This document shows positions 25,063 to 36,461 of a stretch of DNA of 64,000 nucleotides, in pieces. Under the pieces are notes generated by a model that worked only from the letters and a program-made list of their open reading frames with translations, had not been told where the DNA came from and made no database searches. Source of the DNA: Lumnitzera littorea (lineage: Eukaryota > Streptophyta > Magnoliopsida > Myrtales > Combretaceae). Every line of letters begins with the position of its first letter. Within the stretch, counting starts at the first letter, position 1. Where the stretch lies: contig JAMXBB010000010.1 of NCBI GenBank assembly GCA_024138015.1, positions 7,900,839-7,964,838 on the forward strand. Reading direction: 5' to 3'. The position numbers were made by a program, and so were the translations under genes.

Positions 25063-28000
25063 TGTCATGATCTAAGGAAAGGCTTAATAGGATTATCTAA
25101 AATTTTCATATCACGTGTATAACCATAATACAAAAATCGTTTTACAATCTCTAACTTGTAAAATGATTTTCGATTTTTAATTAATTAACTTACTATAAAA
25201 TATAAATGATTATAGATATTCAATATTCCACAGTCCATTAGAACCACAAAGAATCAGTATCTCCTACCAAATACTAAAACAAGGTAAAATAACTTAATAA
25301 TTTATAAAAAATACTATATTATAATCCTATTATATAAATATTTTCTACATAAATTGTTTTTGTACCAACTATACACATTTTAATCAACTCTAACATTATC
25401 AAACGTATCTCTAGTTTGTACTCTGCTCTTAAGATTTTCCACAATCCTAACTTAAAAGAACCTACAAAAGAAATTATAGAAGAATGAGTAAACTACGGCT
25501 CGGTGAATTTGTTCTTCATTACTACCGTTTAAACAAGTTATTAACATTATTAGCACACGTGCAATCTATCTATATGCGAAATAAATGCATACATAGTAAA
25601 TGCAAGCAATACATCCATAAAAGTCCGAAACTATGAAAGATGTAAATTCACTTCGTCTACACATCGATTATCCTCTGTACTTACTCACACTTACTCGCAC
25701 GGAGCACCTCACCTTAACCACATGAGGCTGCCTAAGGATATCGTCCCTCTAGACGACACTCAACTATTACCCTAGTCAGGAAACAACAACCAATACAGAT
25801 AGACCCCAACTAGAGCCATCCACCAAACATATCCAAGACCCTTTAAGCGCATAAAGCGAGTTGTTTCGCTATTAACATATATCCATCCAAGGCCCCACAA
25901 ACACAAATATGTGAGACCTCTCGCAATTAGTTGAAAATATTACACTAGCTTTGCCATAATGATAAAAATACCATTCATAAGCACTACGAGCCCTCAGAGA
26001 CATCATACAAAATATCTTTAAGTTTGTAAAAACATCTTTTCTAAATATATTTTTCTCAAAAATTTACAACGTTTTTTCTAAAAATAATTTTTTCAAAAAT
26101 TTACAAAACTAGCACTCTCCATCAATATACTAATTAGGTCATAGACATATGACAAAAATAATTAAGTATTTTAGTCAAATAATTATATTTACTAATTTAA
26201 GAAAGTGATCACATAAATAATAACATACAAAGCAATCAATCATTTAATCAAACAATTAGTATCAACCAACAAACAACAAGTATTAAAACTTCTTTACTTG
26301 GGTTAATGCTCATTCTCTAATCCTTTGGAATTTTCAAAATTCAATAATAAAATACCTAAAAGATAATAAGTAAGTATTTTGAGAAACTAAGCTCATCAAT
26401 TAACTAAATATCTATCATTATTTATCTAATTTATCATTATAATCTAAGTATAGTATAAAAATAATTTAACTAAAATCTTCTACTCATTTTTCTTAGTTTA
26501 TCTTAAATTTTCAGTTATATATGATTTTTTTATTTTAACTTCGATTTTTATGAACTTATAATCGATTTTTATCGTTTTTGGATATACTTTCACGTAACGA
26601 TGTCTGTTTTAAATATTGTAACTTGTATTTTTCATGTTGGTTTAAAAATGTTACGAATTTTATTATTTTGATTTAAATAATTATAAATTATTATTTTAAG
26701 TTTTTCTTTGTAGTTTTACGATTTAATAAATATCTAAATTTTATATTTTTGTAATTTTCTTATTTTTAAGTCTATTTTGTAACAATTTACTTATTTTGCT
26801 ATTTTTAAGTTTAAATACTTATTTAATTCACTTTTTATTACTTTAACAATTTCTTAATTAATTAATTATTTTATTATTATTAATTACTACGAATTTTATT
26901 TTAAAATTCTAGAATGATGACGTGACAACTTATAAATGCTCCACATGTCATTTTTATGGATTTTTTTAAATTTTCCATTTTTTCCTATTTTGTACTTTAC
27001 TTAATATTTATATATCTATTATTAAATTTTATAAATTAATTTTCTTGCTTTTTCCTAAATCTCATAGCATACATACACACACACACATACATATATATAT
27101 TATCTTACCTTATTTAATAATTTAATATTATAATATATTACACATATACTTTTTAAGCAAATTCATATACTTATATGTACTATACTACTAATATATGTAT
27201 TTTTATACATACATATATACTTATATACTCAGATTCCCTTATTTTACTTATACATATATACATATGTAATTTTACAATATACCTCTATATACACTATATG
27301 TACCGTACGTATATACATATACTATACTTATACATTTATTACACTTATATTTTTGTACTCTATATATATATACATAACCGACCGTATATACATATATATA
27401 ATGAAAATAAATGATATACATAATATATACAGATATTTATATTCGATTATAACATATATGTACAGATGAATATACCTAAGTATTATATGTACTCTTTCAT
27501 ATATATGTATTTTTATAGAATTTATGTATCTTTACATAGAAGAAATACTAACTTTACATATCTTTTTAATACATGTACATAAAGTTTTCTAAAAAAATAA
27601 TAAAATACATGTAAATTTCATTACATAATCCTACAATACATAGAAGAAGTACTAACTTTACATATCTTTTTAATACATGTACATAAAGTTTTCTAAAAAA
27701 ATAATAAAATACATGTAAATTTCATTACATAATCCTACAATACATAAATTCTATAAAAATACATATATATGAAAGAGTACATATAAATGACTATTACAAA
27801 ATAAATATAATATACAAACTATTTATTTACTCCTCTTAGTAGCTTGATGAGTAATCGATTTAAGAGCTTCTTCCTTTTCTACACTTTATTGGATCAAAGT
27901 GAAAGGAAATAAAAGAAGAGAAGTAGGAAATAGGGAAGAGGGGTTCAGGGTTTTGTTTTGGAGAGAAGAGTTTGTGTGGTTTGTTTTCTCTTTCTTTTTA

Positions 28001-28778
28001 CTTTATTAAAGTGACAAAGTGTATCATATATTGCATGGACTCCAAGCAACCGGTCATGAAGCAAACGAAAAGGAAGAGTAAAAAAATAAAATAAAATAAA
28101 GAGAAGAACGAGAAGAGATAAGATGTATATTAAATGAGATTTGACTTGTGCTTGTTTAAATCTTTTGGCATATATTCTTTATGAAACATGTGGACAAGAA
28201 GAAAAAAATCACATGGTAGCCAATACCTTCCAAACAGCAACGTGGAAGAAGGGAAAAAAAAGGAAAAGGGAAAAGAAAAAAAGGAAATTAACTTTCCTGA
28301 AAGTGGAATTATAGAATTAATAATATTTAAGAAATAATATTCATAATTTTATAAAATTTTATTAATTAAATTGTTATCTATTATGTTTATAATATTTGAG
28401 AGTTATCTCAACTCGCTTGTTAATGATTTTATGCAATTAGGCATGGTAGTCGATAATCATATTCTATTAGGTTTTTAATACTTTTAAGATATAATTATTC
28501 ATTTTATAAGCTTTAGTTTATAGTTTTAGGGATTTTGTTGAGTTCGAGTTTAAGTTTAAGTATGAGTTCAATCTGGAGTATTTACGCATACATAAGGTTT
28601 AAGGTTTTCATTTGCGATTAAAATTTCGATCAAAATTTTTAGGGTCTTTCTTATTCATATCATATTCTAATTCAAAATTTTAATTAGCTTTAAGTTTATT
28701 GACTTCTTTGACTTAAGGTAAATACCCATAATACTTAAATTAATTCAATACCCAAAAGTTAAATTTATGGGGTTTACA
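25063..28778 (+). mobile_element. R2 solo LTR copy B (3,716 bp) with perfect 5-bp TSD
   Basis: The segment starts TGTCATGATC and ends GGGTTTACA. It is bounded by the 5-base direct repeat ATTTT at 25058-25062 and 28779-28783. It is collinear with 53270-58147: cacgtgtata near the start, ttgatttttaattaattaac near 25175, a (TA)-rich zone at ~27060-27480, and ttaagtttattgactt near 28690. TG...CA ends plus a 5-bp TSD and no internal domain are diagnostic of a solo LTR left by unequal recombination. The very long LTR (3.7-4.9 kb) is in the range known for some plant Ty3/gypsy lineages. No open frame longer than about 80 codons occurs in it. Confidence 0.72.
27484..27785. repeat. Perfect 46-bp inverted arms enclosing a 104-bp tandem duplication
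   Basis: 27484-27529 and 27740-27785 are exact inverse complements over 46 bases. Between them lie two copies of a 104-base unit (27534-27637 and 27638-27741) that differ at one base (gaaatacta versus gaagtacta). This sits inside the old R2 LTR. Confidence 0.85.
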
Positions 28779-28783
28779 ATTTT

Positions 28784-29890
28784 CAAATATTCCCTACTAA
28801 AGAATTGTAAAGGCATACTTCAAGCTCCCTTATTTGTAAAGAGTGCATTCAAATCTCTGAGACTGCCTATTATTCCTTCCTTCCACCATCTTTATATCAT
28901 CTCTCCATGTGTTATCATTATAGCACAACTCAAAATCACTTAAAGAGCATAATCTCAAAGTAAGCAAATGATATATGTCTCATGACCTTAACCCTTGCAT
29001 TTGGCAACTCCACAGGGATAAGAAATGATTAAGAAAGAATGGCACTTAATAAGAAGAGAAGTAGTCGAGATGGTAGCTCTTAGAAATATGAAGCCAATAT
29101 CAAGTTGCCTAAGAACACCAACCAAGACAATACAACACAATAAGGATTCTTTGAAGTTATGTAAATGATGCCAATGATGCAGGAGAATACTAAAATGAAC
29201 TTAATAATTACTAAAATGGCTTGAGCTTGAATTTAGCTTAACTAAATCGAATTGATCTTAAATAAGTATCAAATCTAACTTAAATCATCTCCACCTGCAA
29301 CAATTGAAACAATCCATGTCAACTTGTAATGGTCAAATTAGGGTTAAATGGCTTCAAACATTTGGTGGTGATAGTTACATAAATGGATAATCTACAGCCT
29401 AAGAGGACACTCAAGTAATAATAATTCCTTAATTAATATAGCTATTCAATACCTAGAATATAACCAAATATTCTAACGACAAGTTTATAAGAAATAAAGA
29501 GGAAAAGGAATTTCCTACTAAATAAAAGGAAGAATGATTCAACCAACTATTTTTATTGTTCAATTTATATTTTATTGAATTTATTAATACATTGGATTTC
29601 ATTGTTTAAGAGAAAATGATACAGCAGTTTTCACGACATACTTGCTTCTTACCTTATAAAACTTAACAATCTTATTTTTCTATGGATATGTCAAATTTGA
29701 TACTTGAATTTTGACTAGTTATTCACTTAACTATTTGAGCTTTATTAATTTCACAGTCTAATTCAACATTTCAAGATCATCTACATGACCTTGTTTAATT
29801 TTATTTGCTTCTATTTGTTTATATGGATTTTAACTGATTAGAGCACAATGCATGTCAGGTGATATCCTACAAATTAATAATCAAGACATA
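28784..29890 (+). mobile_element. Possible Ty3/gypsy internal start (PBS) and unassigned flank
   Basis: At 28998-29018 the sequence reads CA, two bases, then TGGCAACTCCACAGGGA. This is one change or so from the TGGCGACTCCACTGGGGA-type primer-binding site found directly after the 5' LTR in Ogre/Tat-like gypsy elements. The upstream LTR cannot be delimited because R2 abuts it. Downstream (29030-29600) only broken, charged gag-like frames are seen. Identification rests on the PBS alone. Confidence 0.33.
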
Positions 29891-29899
29891 AACATATGA

Positions 29900-32800
29900 G
29901 TATTAGGGAATAGCCTTATTCTTGTACGTTTAGGGTCGATAATTAATTTAAGGTATTTAGGAAAAATAACATGATTAGATTAAAAATTTACTAGAAATTT
30001 AATAACCTGAATCGAGGAATTCTCATAGGCTTAGAAGTAAAAAAATATAATAAAAAATCAAGAATATAATCAAAATAGTAAGTGTTTACTTTATGTGAGC
30101 TCTTAAAGTTGTACTTAGGGTAACCATACTTGAATTTAGAGCATTCTGAAAAAACTTATTCAATTGAGCTCAAATTTACGAATAAGTTAGAAAAATTAGT
30201 AAAAGTGACCCAATGAAGTTAGCTATTAAAAATAATGACCTAAAACCCCAATTTTAGCATTAAAAGTAAAATTATTCAATATAATATAAAACTCGTCGAA
30301 ACTTTTAAAATCAAACTTAAAATGCAATGTAACTCTAGAAATAAGTTTTTAAGCTATAGAGAGAAATAATATAGCATAATATACTATATAAATATACATA
30401 TATTTTTATGAATATACTCGGTACATATAATAAATATACCGGTAAATTAACCCGAAATTATATAATTATATATAATAACTGATAAATTTGCAAGATTAAA
30501 TAGAGATATATCTTAAAAATAGAAGACATGCTAGAAACATGATTTTATGTATATAATCACTCATTACATATAATATATAAGCATATATACATGTATATTA
30601 GCAAAATTACTAAATATTAATATAATATACATGAAATGTTAATATTTTGTTTGAAAAATCAATAAAACTTATCTAAATCAATTGGAAAATTTTGGAAACC
30701 ACCGTGGCAACTTGGGAAATAGTTGAATTGATGAATCAAAAGAAAATCTCCAAGAATTCAACACCTAATGCTCAAAATTTTATGAAGAAAAAGTAAACAA
30801 AAATTAAAATAATTATGTAGAAAAATCTTAGCAGACCTAACTTAGTATAAGTAAGACTCCTAACTTCATTTTACACATTTAGGAACCCAAAACACTTAAA
30901 AGAAAAATTCATTAGAAATGTTAAGAGATTAAGAAAAAAAATTAGAAAAATAAAGTAAAATACTGACCTAATGTAGATCCTTGACCATCTAGTAACCTGA
31001 CATGGAGCCCCATCAAACCTAAGTAGAGCCACTCGCACCCTTGTTGGTCAACATACCTCCACTCACCAATGGTGATGGGAGCTCCTATGAACTCGAAGTC
31101 TAAAATTCTACCATTTTTTCGTACAATTTCTAAAAATATCGAATTAATAAGAAAAATACTAAAAGAATTTCTTTCTAGGTTGTCTTAGAGGTACTTTCAT
31201 TTTATGAATTTATTTTTTCAAAATTATGAATATTTTATATACTTAATTAACAAATGCACTATTTATCTAGACTTTGAAATTTAAAATAAATATACTAAAT
31301 TATGTTGTTTCAAGATAAAATTTTTTATATAGGATACATATTACATCTAGTTTATTACTATGTAACTTGATTTTTATTTTTTATATATTTAGTATTTATT
31401 GCATTTTTAGGCCCTAAAAATGGCTAAAAATAGGGTAATTTGTTAAATAAATTAATTTTAGGTGAAATCATTGATGAAATTAGAATTTAATTAACTCTAG
31501 ATGTTTGTAATGATATTAAGATAGGTTGGAATTAGTCATAATTTAGGGGTAAACTAGTAATTTTACATATATAGGTTGGAAACCCAAATGCATGAAACAA
31601 GCTGCCAATTGAATTCCATATAATTTTTTGAGTTTATAGGAATTTTTGTAGAATTATTTGATGATTTATGCTATTTATTATGCATTTTCCTAGTTAAATA
31701 ACTTAAATTAGTAACCGGACTACATATTTAGTAATAATATGTTAAAAATATGTTAATTATTTGATTAAATCATGATTGAACATACCCTAACCAATTAGGA
31801 TTATCCATTGTTTTTATTATATTTCATGCTATTATAAGCATTGGATTATGATATATATATATACAATAGGATTCAATAATTTATGATTTATTGCATTTCG
31901 TCACCAAATTGTGTGAAAATATATTTAATTACATAATATGATATTATTTGCTATACAGCTTTATCTGTACACTAAGATTACAAATTCCTTTTTAGGGATA
32001 ATCTTTTAAACAAAATATGTAACACATATTGTTGAGTTCATACGAACCCTACAATACTGATTTTACTAAAATTGGATCACTTTATGTAATAAAACATATA
32101 TTTTTTATAATATTACAGAAAATATCATCCAACAACGGTCTTTTCTTAATTAAAACGTAACTTGATTAATGAAAGGTATGTTTTGATACAGTCAAAATGA
32201 TATAATATAGGTAGTAATAAAATTACATATATTAGATAATATTAATGAAGTTGCTATAACCTATATGATAAAATAAAATACTTTAAGTATATATATGTAT
32301 ATACATAATGTGAATATATATATATACGCAACTCTATTGAATAGCTGTGTAAATAATATCTTAATTAAATACTGGGTAAAATGCTAACGTTTTCGTAAAT
32401 CTTATGAAAACTAAATATAAGTTTTTGTATATATAGTATTACCAAGTGAATGAAGGCTTAACCTTCTAAATCTATCGAAGTGTGCTTCACTATAAGTAAG
32501 TGGAATCAATGCTTAATAGCATTTTAAGGTATTATTTTAAAATATCTAGAAACTTTGGTATGTATTTACTTGTACTTGTAATTAGTTGTCTGTGTGTGTG
32601 CAATGCTTGTGTTTGAGATTCAATTTGTTGTAATGAGAGTTAAGCTCTATGTTATGGTTGTTTTATGAATATTATCGTGCTTAAATTAATTAATTACCCT
32701 AAAAAAAATGAACTAACTCAAACTTGGTAGAGCATCTAACTTGACATGCATTACAACTCATTAGGAGTAACGATTATGATTCTCAAGCCAAACACTGACT

Positions 32801-33600
32801 TTCTTTGATAAGGATAGCTGAAATAATTTTTTCTCTATTTTTAGCTGAACTAAGTCATAGGAAAGGAGGTCGTAGCAAGATTGGGGCCCAAGGTTCGAGA
32901 GTGGTTACGAGAGAAGGATGTTTTCTATTGCATAAGACCCTGGTTTGGTTTCAATTCACAAGTGCAAGACATCAAACTCCTTGATCTGAATTAAAATGAG
33001 TGCAATTTATCTAATCTCATAATAAACCAAATAACACTATACAATAACATTTGCTTACGTACACGCTGTATCTAACCAACTTGGTTGAAAACTTTGTTTG
33101 TAACGTACTCAATGCATACTTCTATCTTTTTTACGCTTATTGAGCAAGTTGTTGCTTATTCCTGTATAATTTATTTTGCAAGTTTTGAATAGATTATCAG
33201 GATTTGCCCAAAACCAAGAGTACTAGCAAACTGAAACAGGGAGTGAGGCTTAACAATAAATAATTGGTTATTATTCTTAATATCGATTTTTCTAACTTTT
33301 AAGGAAAACTACACGGGACTCTTAAAGAGACTTGGTGGTTTTCAATATTCTAATTTAGTACCTATGGGATTTACTATCAATCTTTTGCAAAGTCAAATAG
33401 TAAGTTTACTTTTAATAAATTATTTGAAAAAATTATTCTACAAGTTTATATTAAGTAAGTATTGAATTGAATACTTGAAAGTGGTAGAATCGAGTACGCT
33501 TAGTGTAAACTAAGTCTAAAGTAACAACTGTAAAGTCAATTTCTATCTTAAATTGACTTACATAGCAGGAATATAATGACTCTACATTTTCAAGGCGTAA
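29900..33600 (+). mobile_element. R1 repeat copy B (LTR-like)
   Basis: This segment is collinear with copy A. aataatatagcataatata near 30366 matches 10300, tactcggtacatataataa near 30415 matches the tacttcgggtgtgatta region near 10485, aagtaagtggaatcaatgctt near 32497 matches 12403, and the stretch 32770-33100 matches 12670-12985 nearly base for base apart from transitions. The end block near 33565-33595 (ctctacattttcaaggcgta) corresponds to ccccagtttgagggtgcg in copy A. The ends are approximate and no TSD was recognised. A (TA)n run lies at 31848-31863. Confidence 0.55.
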
Positions 33601-34454
33601 CGTGTCAAAAACCATTAATTTAATATATTTAAGCCAACTAAAATGCTTGGTGACATTTGGGTAGCGTTTGTGACAATCCTTCTCATTTTCCTCCTCATTA
33701 TCATTTCCTACTTAAAAGTTACACTCATCATCACAATAAACAATATCTATGGTGCAAATTAGATAAAAGAAAATAAATCACCACATACTTATTAATTAAT
33801 TATAGTACATAAACCCATTCTTTCACCATTTATAATCTTTTCCCCAAATTCATAGGGTAGATTAGATCAATACACTAAAGTGATGCTTAATAACGAATCA
33901 ATTTCAACATAAAATTTAATCTTTCTTGATTTATTATCTTCCTCGTAAAAATCAAGCTTATTTACTAAATAAAATCATTATACACCTTAGAAGATTATTT
34001 CTATTTCTCTCAAAGATGTAACCATAAGATGCAAAAAAATGGGGCAAAACTAATTAAATAAGAAGTAAGATAGTACTATGGCTTGAAGGAGCCCCTTTCA
34101 ACTGGTAATCAAAGCTGTACTACCCCAGTTTTAGAGGGAAAAAAATAAAACACGGATAAGATAGACAACATGTCACATGCTCCTACATTAAGAATCAAGA
34201 ATTCTAAATGAACCAAAAACATAGAATGATCTGGAATAATGAAAAACGAAGGAAGGATCTAAACTGGCCTTTAACAATATATAGAAACAATTAAAATGGA
34301 AAAGATTTTTCATATCTGAAACCTAATAGAAACTCGTATAATTTTTTTAAAATCACTAACCCATCTGATAAAAGCTCAACCACCCCTCTTTCGTTTATTT
34401 TTTCAAGTTTGCTCTTTTATTTTCATTCTTAAATTGTTTTCTTTGCAATAATCA
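33601..34454. other. AT-rich spacer
   Basis: No coding frame, RNA or repeat boundary could be supported between the end of R1 copy B and the next inverted-repeat element. Confidence 0.3.
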
Positions 34455-35290
34455 TCTTCACACTGTATTTGGATAGCTCTCAAAATGTAGAAATCAAAGA
34501 AAGTTTATGGAAATGGGAGAAAGTGTCATGTTTGGTAACATAAGTGAGAAGCGGAAATAAATAGAATATGAAGAAAATGAGTGAAACCATTTCCACTATA
34601 TTTATAAAAGAGAAATGGTAAAAAATGAGTACAAAAGAAAAGAAAGGAATGGAAGTGGAATGAAGCATGATTTTTATTTTGTATTTGATAACACACCAAG
34701 GAAATGAAAGAAAATGTTTTCGTTTCCTTTATTTGATTTGTTTTAAAAAGGAAAATATTGTTAGTATTAGATGAAATTATCCGTACTTTTATAGTAATGA
34801 AAATTATTATTAGGAACAATCTTATAATTATATTATATTTCCACTAATTTACATTCATTTCTCTCTAAATTTAAAGAGAAAATAAGCAGACTAAATAGTG
34901 GAAATGTTTCCATTATTTTCCTTCTCTTTTTGCCAATTTCCACTATTTACTTAAATTGGCAAACAACTTCTTTTCTTCTATTTCATTTGTTTTCTTTCCA
35001 TTTCAGCCAACTTTCACCTAACTAAAACATAATATTCACTTTCTCTCCAATGGATGGAAATGGGACATAATTACAAAATTACCATCTACAACAATGTCCA
35101 TAAAAATAAAAGAGGGGCAATTTTATCAGATATTGACTTAATTTCTCTTCATTTCTTTTTAACAAAACCAACCAATTAAAGTTAATGGAAATAGCTCTCT
35201 CTATTTCCATCAATTTTCTTAACATACTCCCAAATCTATAGAAAAAATTTTAAGGCTTTCCATCTAAACACTTTTTTTCTCCATCTATTC
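34455..35290. repeat. Long inverted-repeat MITE-like element (tentative)
   Basis: The left end reads cactgtatttggatagctct (about 34460-34480). The inverse complement of ~35260-35290 reads agtgtttagatggaaagcct, and further in both arms contain tggaaatgg/tggaaatag blocks. The CACTG-TTTGGA style of end recalls hAT-type MITEs. Short internal hairpins around 34895-34965 (tttccactatttactt and its inverse) support a foldback structure. No TSD was confirmed. Confidence 0.35.
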
Positions 35291-35539
35291 GCTTCCAATC
35301 AATTTTATAAAAAGTTGCCAAGCATATAATATTGCTTTTATTAAAATTATCTAGAAAATACTGTAATTTCAAAAATAATCCTAGAATTGTCATTTATAAA
35401 TTCAAGTTTCTAAAATGCAATTTTGTTTTTATCTAAAATCAATTTTTAAAAAACCAAATTTGGTTACTTGTCTGAAATTTGATTTTTTAAAAATCGATTT
35501 TGGGCCTCAAAAATTGATATTATTTAAAAGATGAATATG

Positions 35540-35730
35540 AATAGTCAATAAAATAGGTGTAGTGTAGTTGTTGGTGTTGGAAAAATGAGATCAATATCTT
35601 GAGTTTGATTTTCAACAAGGATTTTTCTTTTTTACTTGGAAAAACATTACAAACAATCAATGTTCTGAGTTCGATTCCCAGTAAAGATTTATTACTCCGT
35701 TTACCAGGAAAAAGGTCACAAGCAAAATAG
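35540..35730 (+). mobile_element. SINE-like, internally duplicated B-box region
   Basis: A tRNA-like GTAGTTGTTGGTGTTGG stretch (~35565) is followed by two related units, cttgagtttgattttcaaca and ttctgagttcgattcccagt (the second near 35661-35685). Each ends in tactt/ttaccaggaaaaa. The gttcgattcc word matches a Pol III B box. This is a degraded tRNA-derived element, not a tRNA gene. Confidence 0.35.
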
Positions 35731-36070
35731 TATAAGTTGATATTCAAACCTGATTTGTTAAATTAATACTAAACATTCTCACCATCGAACCATAACACAA
35801 TCTCAATAATTATTGGATATTAAATAAAATTTAACTTTTGAAAAACCGAATTTAAAATAAATCATTTTTTTAAGAATCGATTTTAGTTGAAATTAAAATT
35901 GCATTTTGAAAACCTAAATTTATCTATAATATTTCTGTCCTCTACCCTTAGGTTCAAAGTCAGTTTCTTTCATCCATCCAGCAAAGTCCCTATACGTGTT
36001 GTTGTTCACTGCTTAGAGTTTTTTCTTCTTTTTTTATCGATTCTTCAATTCAAGGTCTAAATTTTTTTTT
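35731..36070. other. AT-rich DNA between a SINE-like remnant and the malic enzyme promoter
   Basis: No gene or repeat boundary is recognised. It may include distal promoter of the malic enzyme gene. Confidence 0.3.
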
Positions 36071-36074
36071 TATT

Positions 36075-36461
36075 TTCTTTTAACGTGGCATGGCATGTTT
36101 CTTTTCGCTCAAATATTGTTTGTGGTATCTCAAATGCCACATGAGCATCCTAGTTGGTTTAAGCATGTTAAATTAATGTCTTTTTGACACGTGGCGGGAG
36201 GGTTAACGTGCGACGTAAATACGCAAGGAGACAAGGGTACCTTCGTAATTGACAACGTAATCAGGGAGAGAGGGGAAACCAAAGACCTTTTTTCTGCCAG
36301 TTCCGGCACTCGTCGAGAGAGAGAGAGAGAAAGTCAGAGAAGAGAAGAAAAGAAGAAGAGAAAGTCAGATCACTTTCCTTCTGCTTCTTCTTCGTCCTCC
36401 TCTCTCTCTCTCTCTCTCTCTCTCTATCACTAAGACCCTTCATTACTTTGCCTCTTCCAGC
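36075..36461 (+). promoter_or_regulatory. Proximal promoter and 5' UTR of the malic enzyme gene: G-box/ABRE and CT/GA tracts
   Basis: A G-box CACGTG lies at 36188-36193 within ACACGTGGC, an ACGT-core ABRE-type motif bound by plant bZIP and bHLH factors. A second ACGTGGC occurs near 36084. Downstream are a GAGA tract (36315-36331) and a (CT)n tract (36400-36424) just before the start codon. Pyrimidine-rich tracts around the start of transcription and in leaders are common in plants. No good TATA box is placed and the transcription start is unknown. Abscisic-acid or light control is only a possibility suggested by the motif. Confidence 0.5.

Noticed and set aside
27175..27414. Tyr/Ile-rich frame (and similar frames at 56117-56713)
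   Set aside because: Translation of TA-rich zones inside the R2 LTRs. The products are pure low-complexity and not conserved between the copies.
25063..33600. R2 plus R1 as one large composite element
   Set aside because: R1 copy A lacks R2. R2 copies have their own TG...CA ends with TSDs, and in copy C R1 resumes on both sides of R2. They are separate families.
36191..36433. 80-codon frame with an arginine/serine/glutamate-rich product
   Set aside because: Low-complexity translation of the GA and CT tracts in the malic enzyme promoter/leader. It has no ATG start at the given position and no domain.
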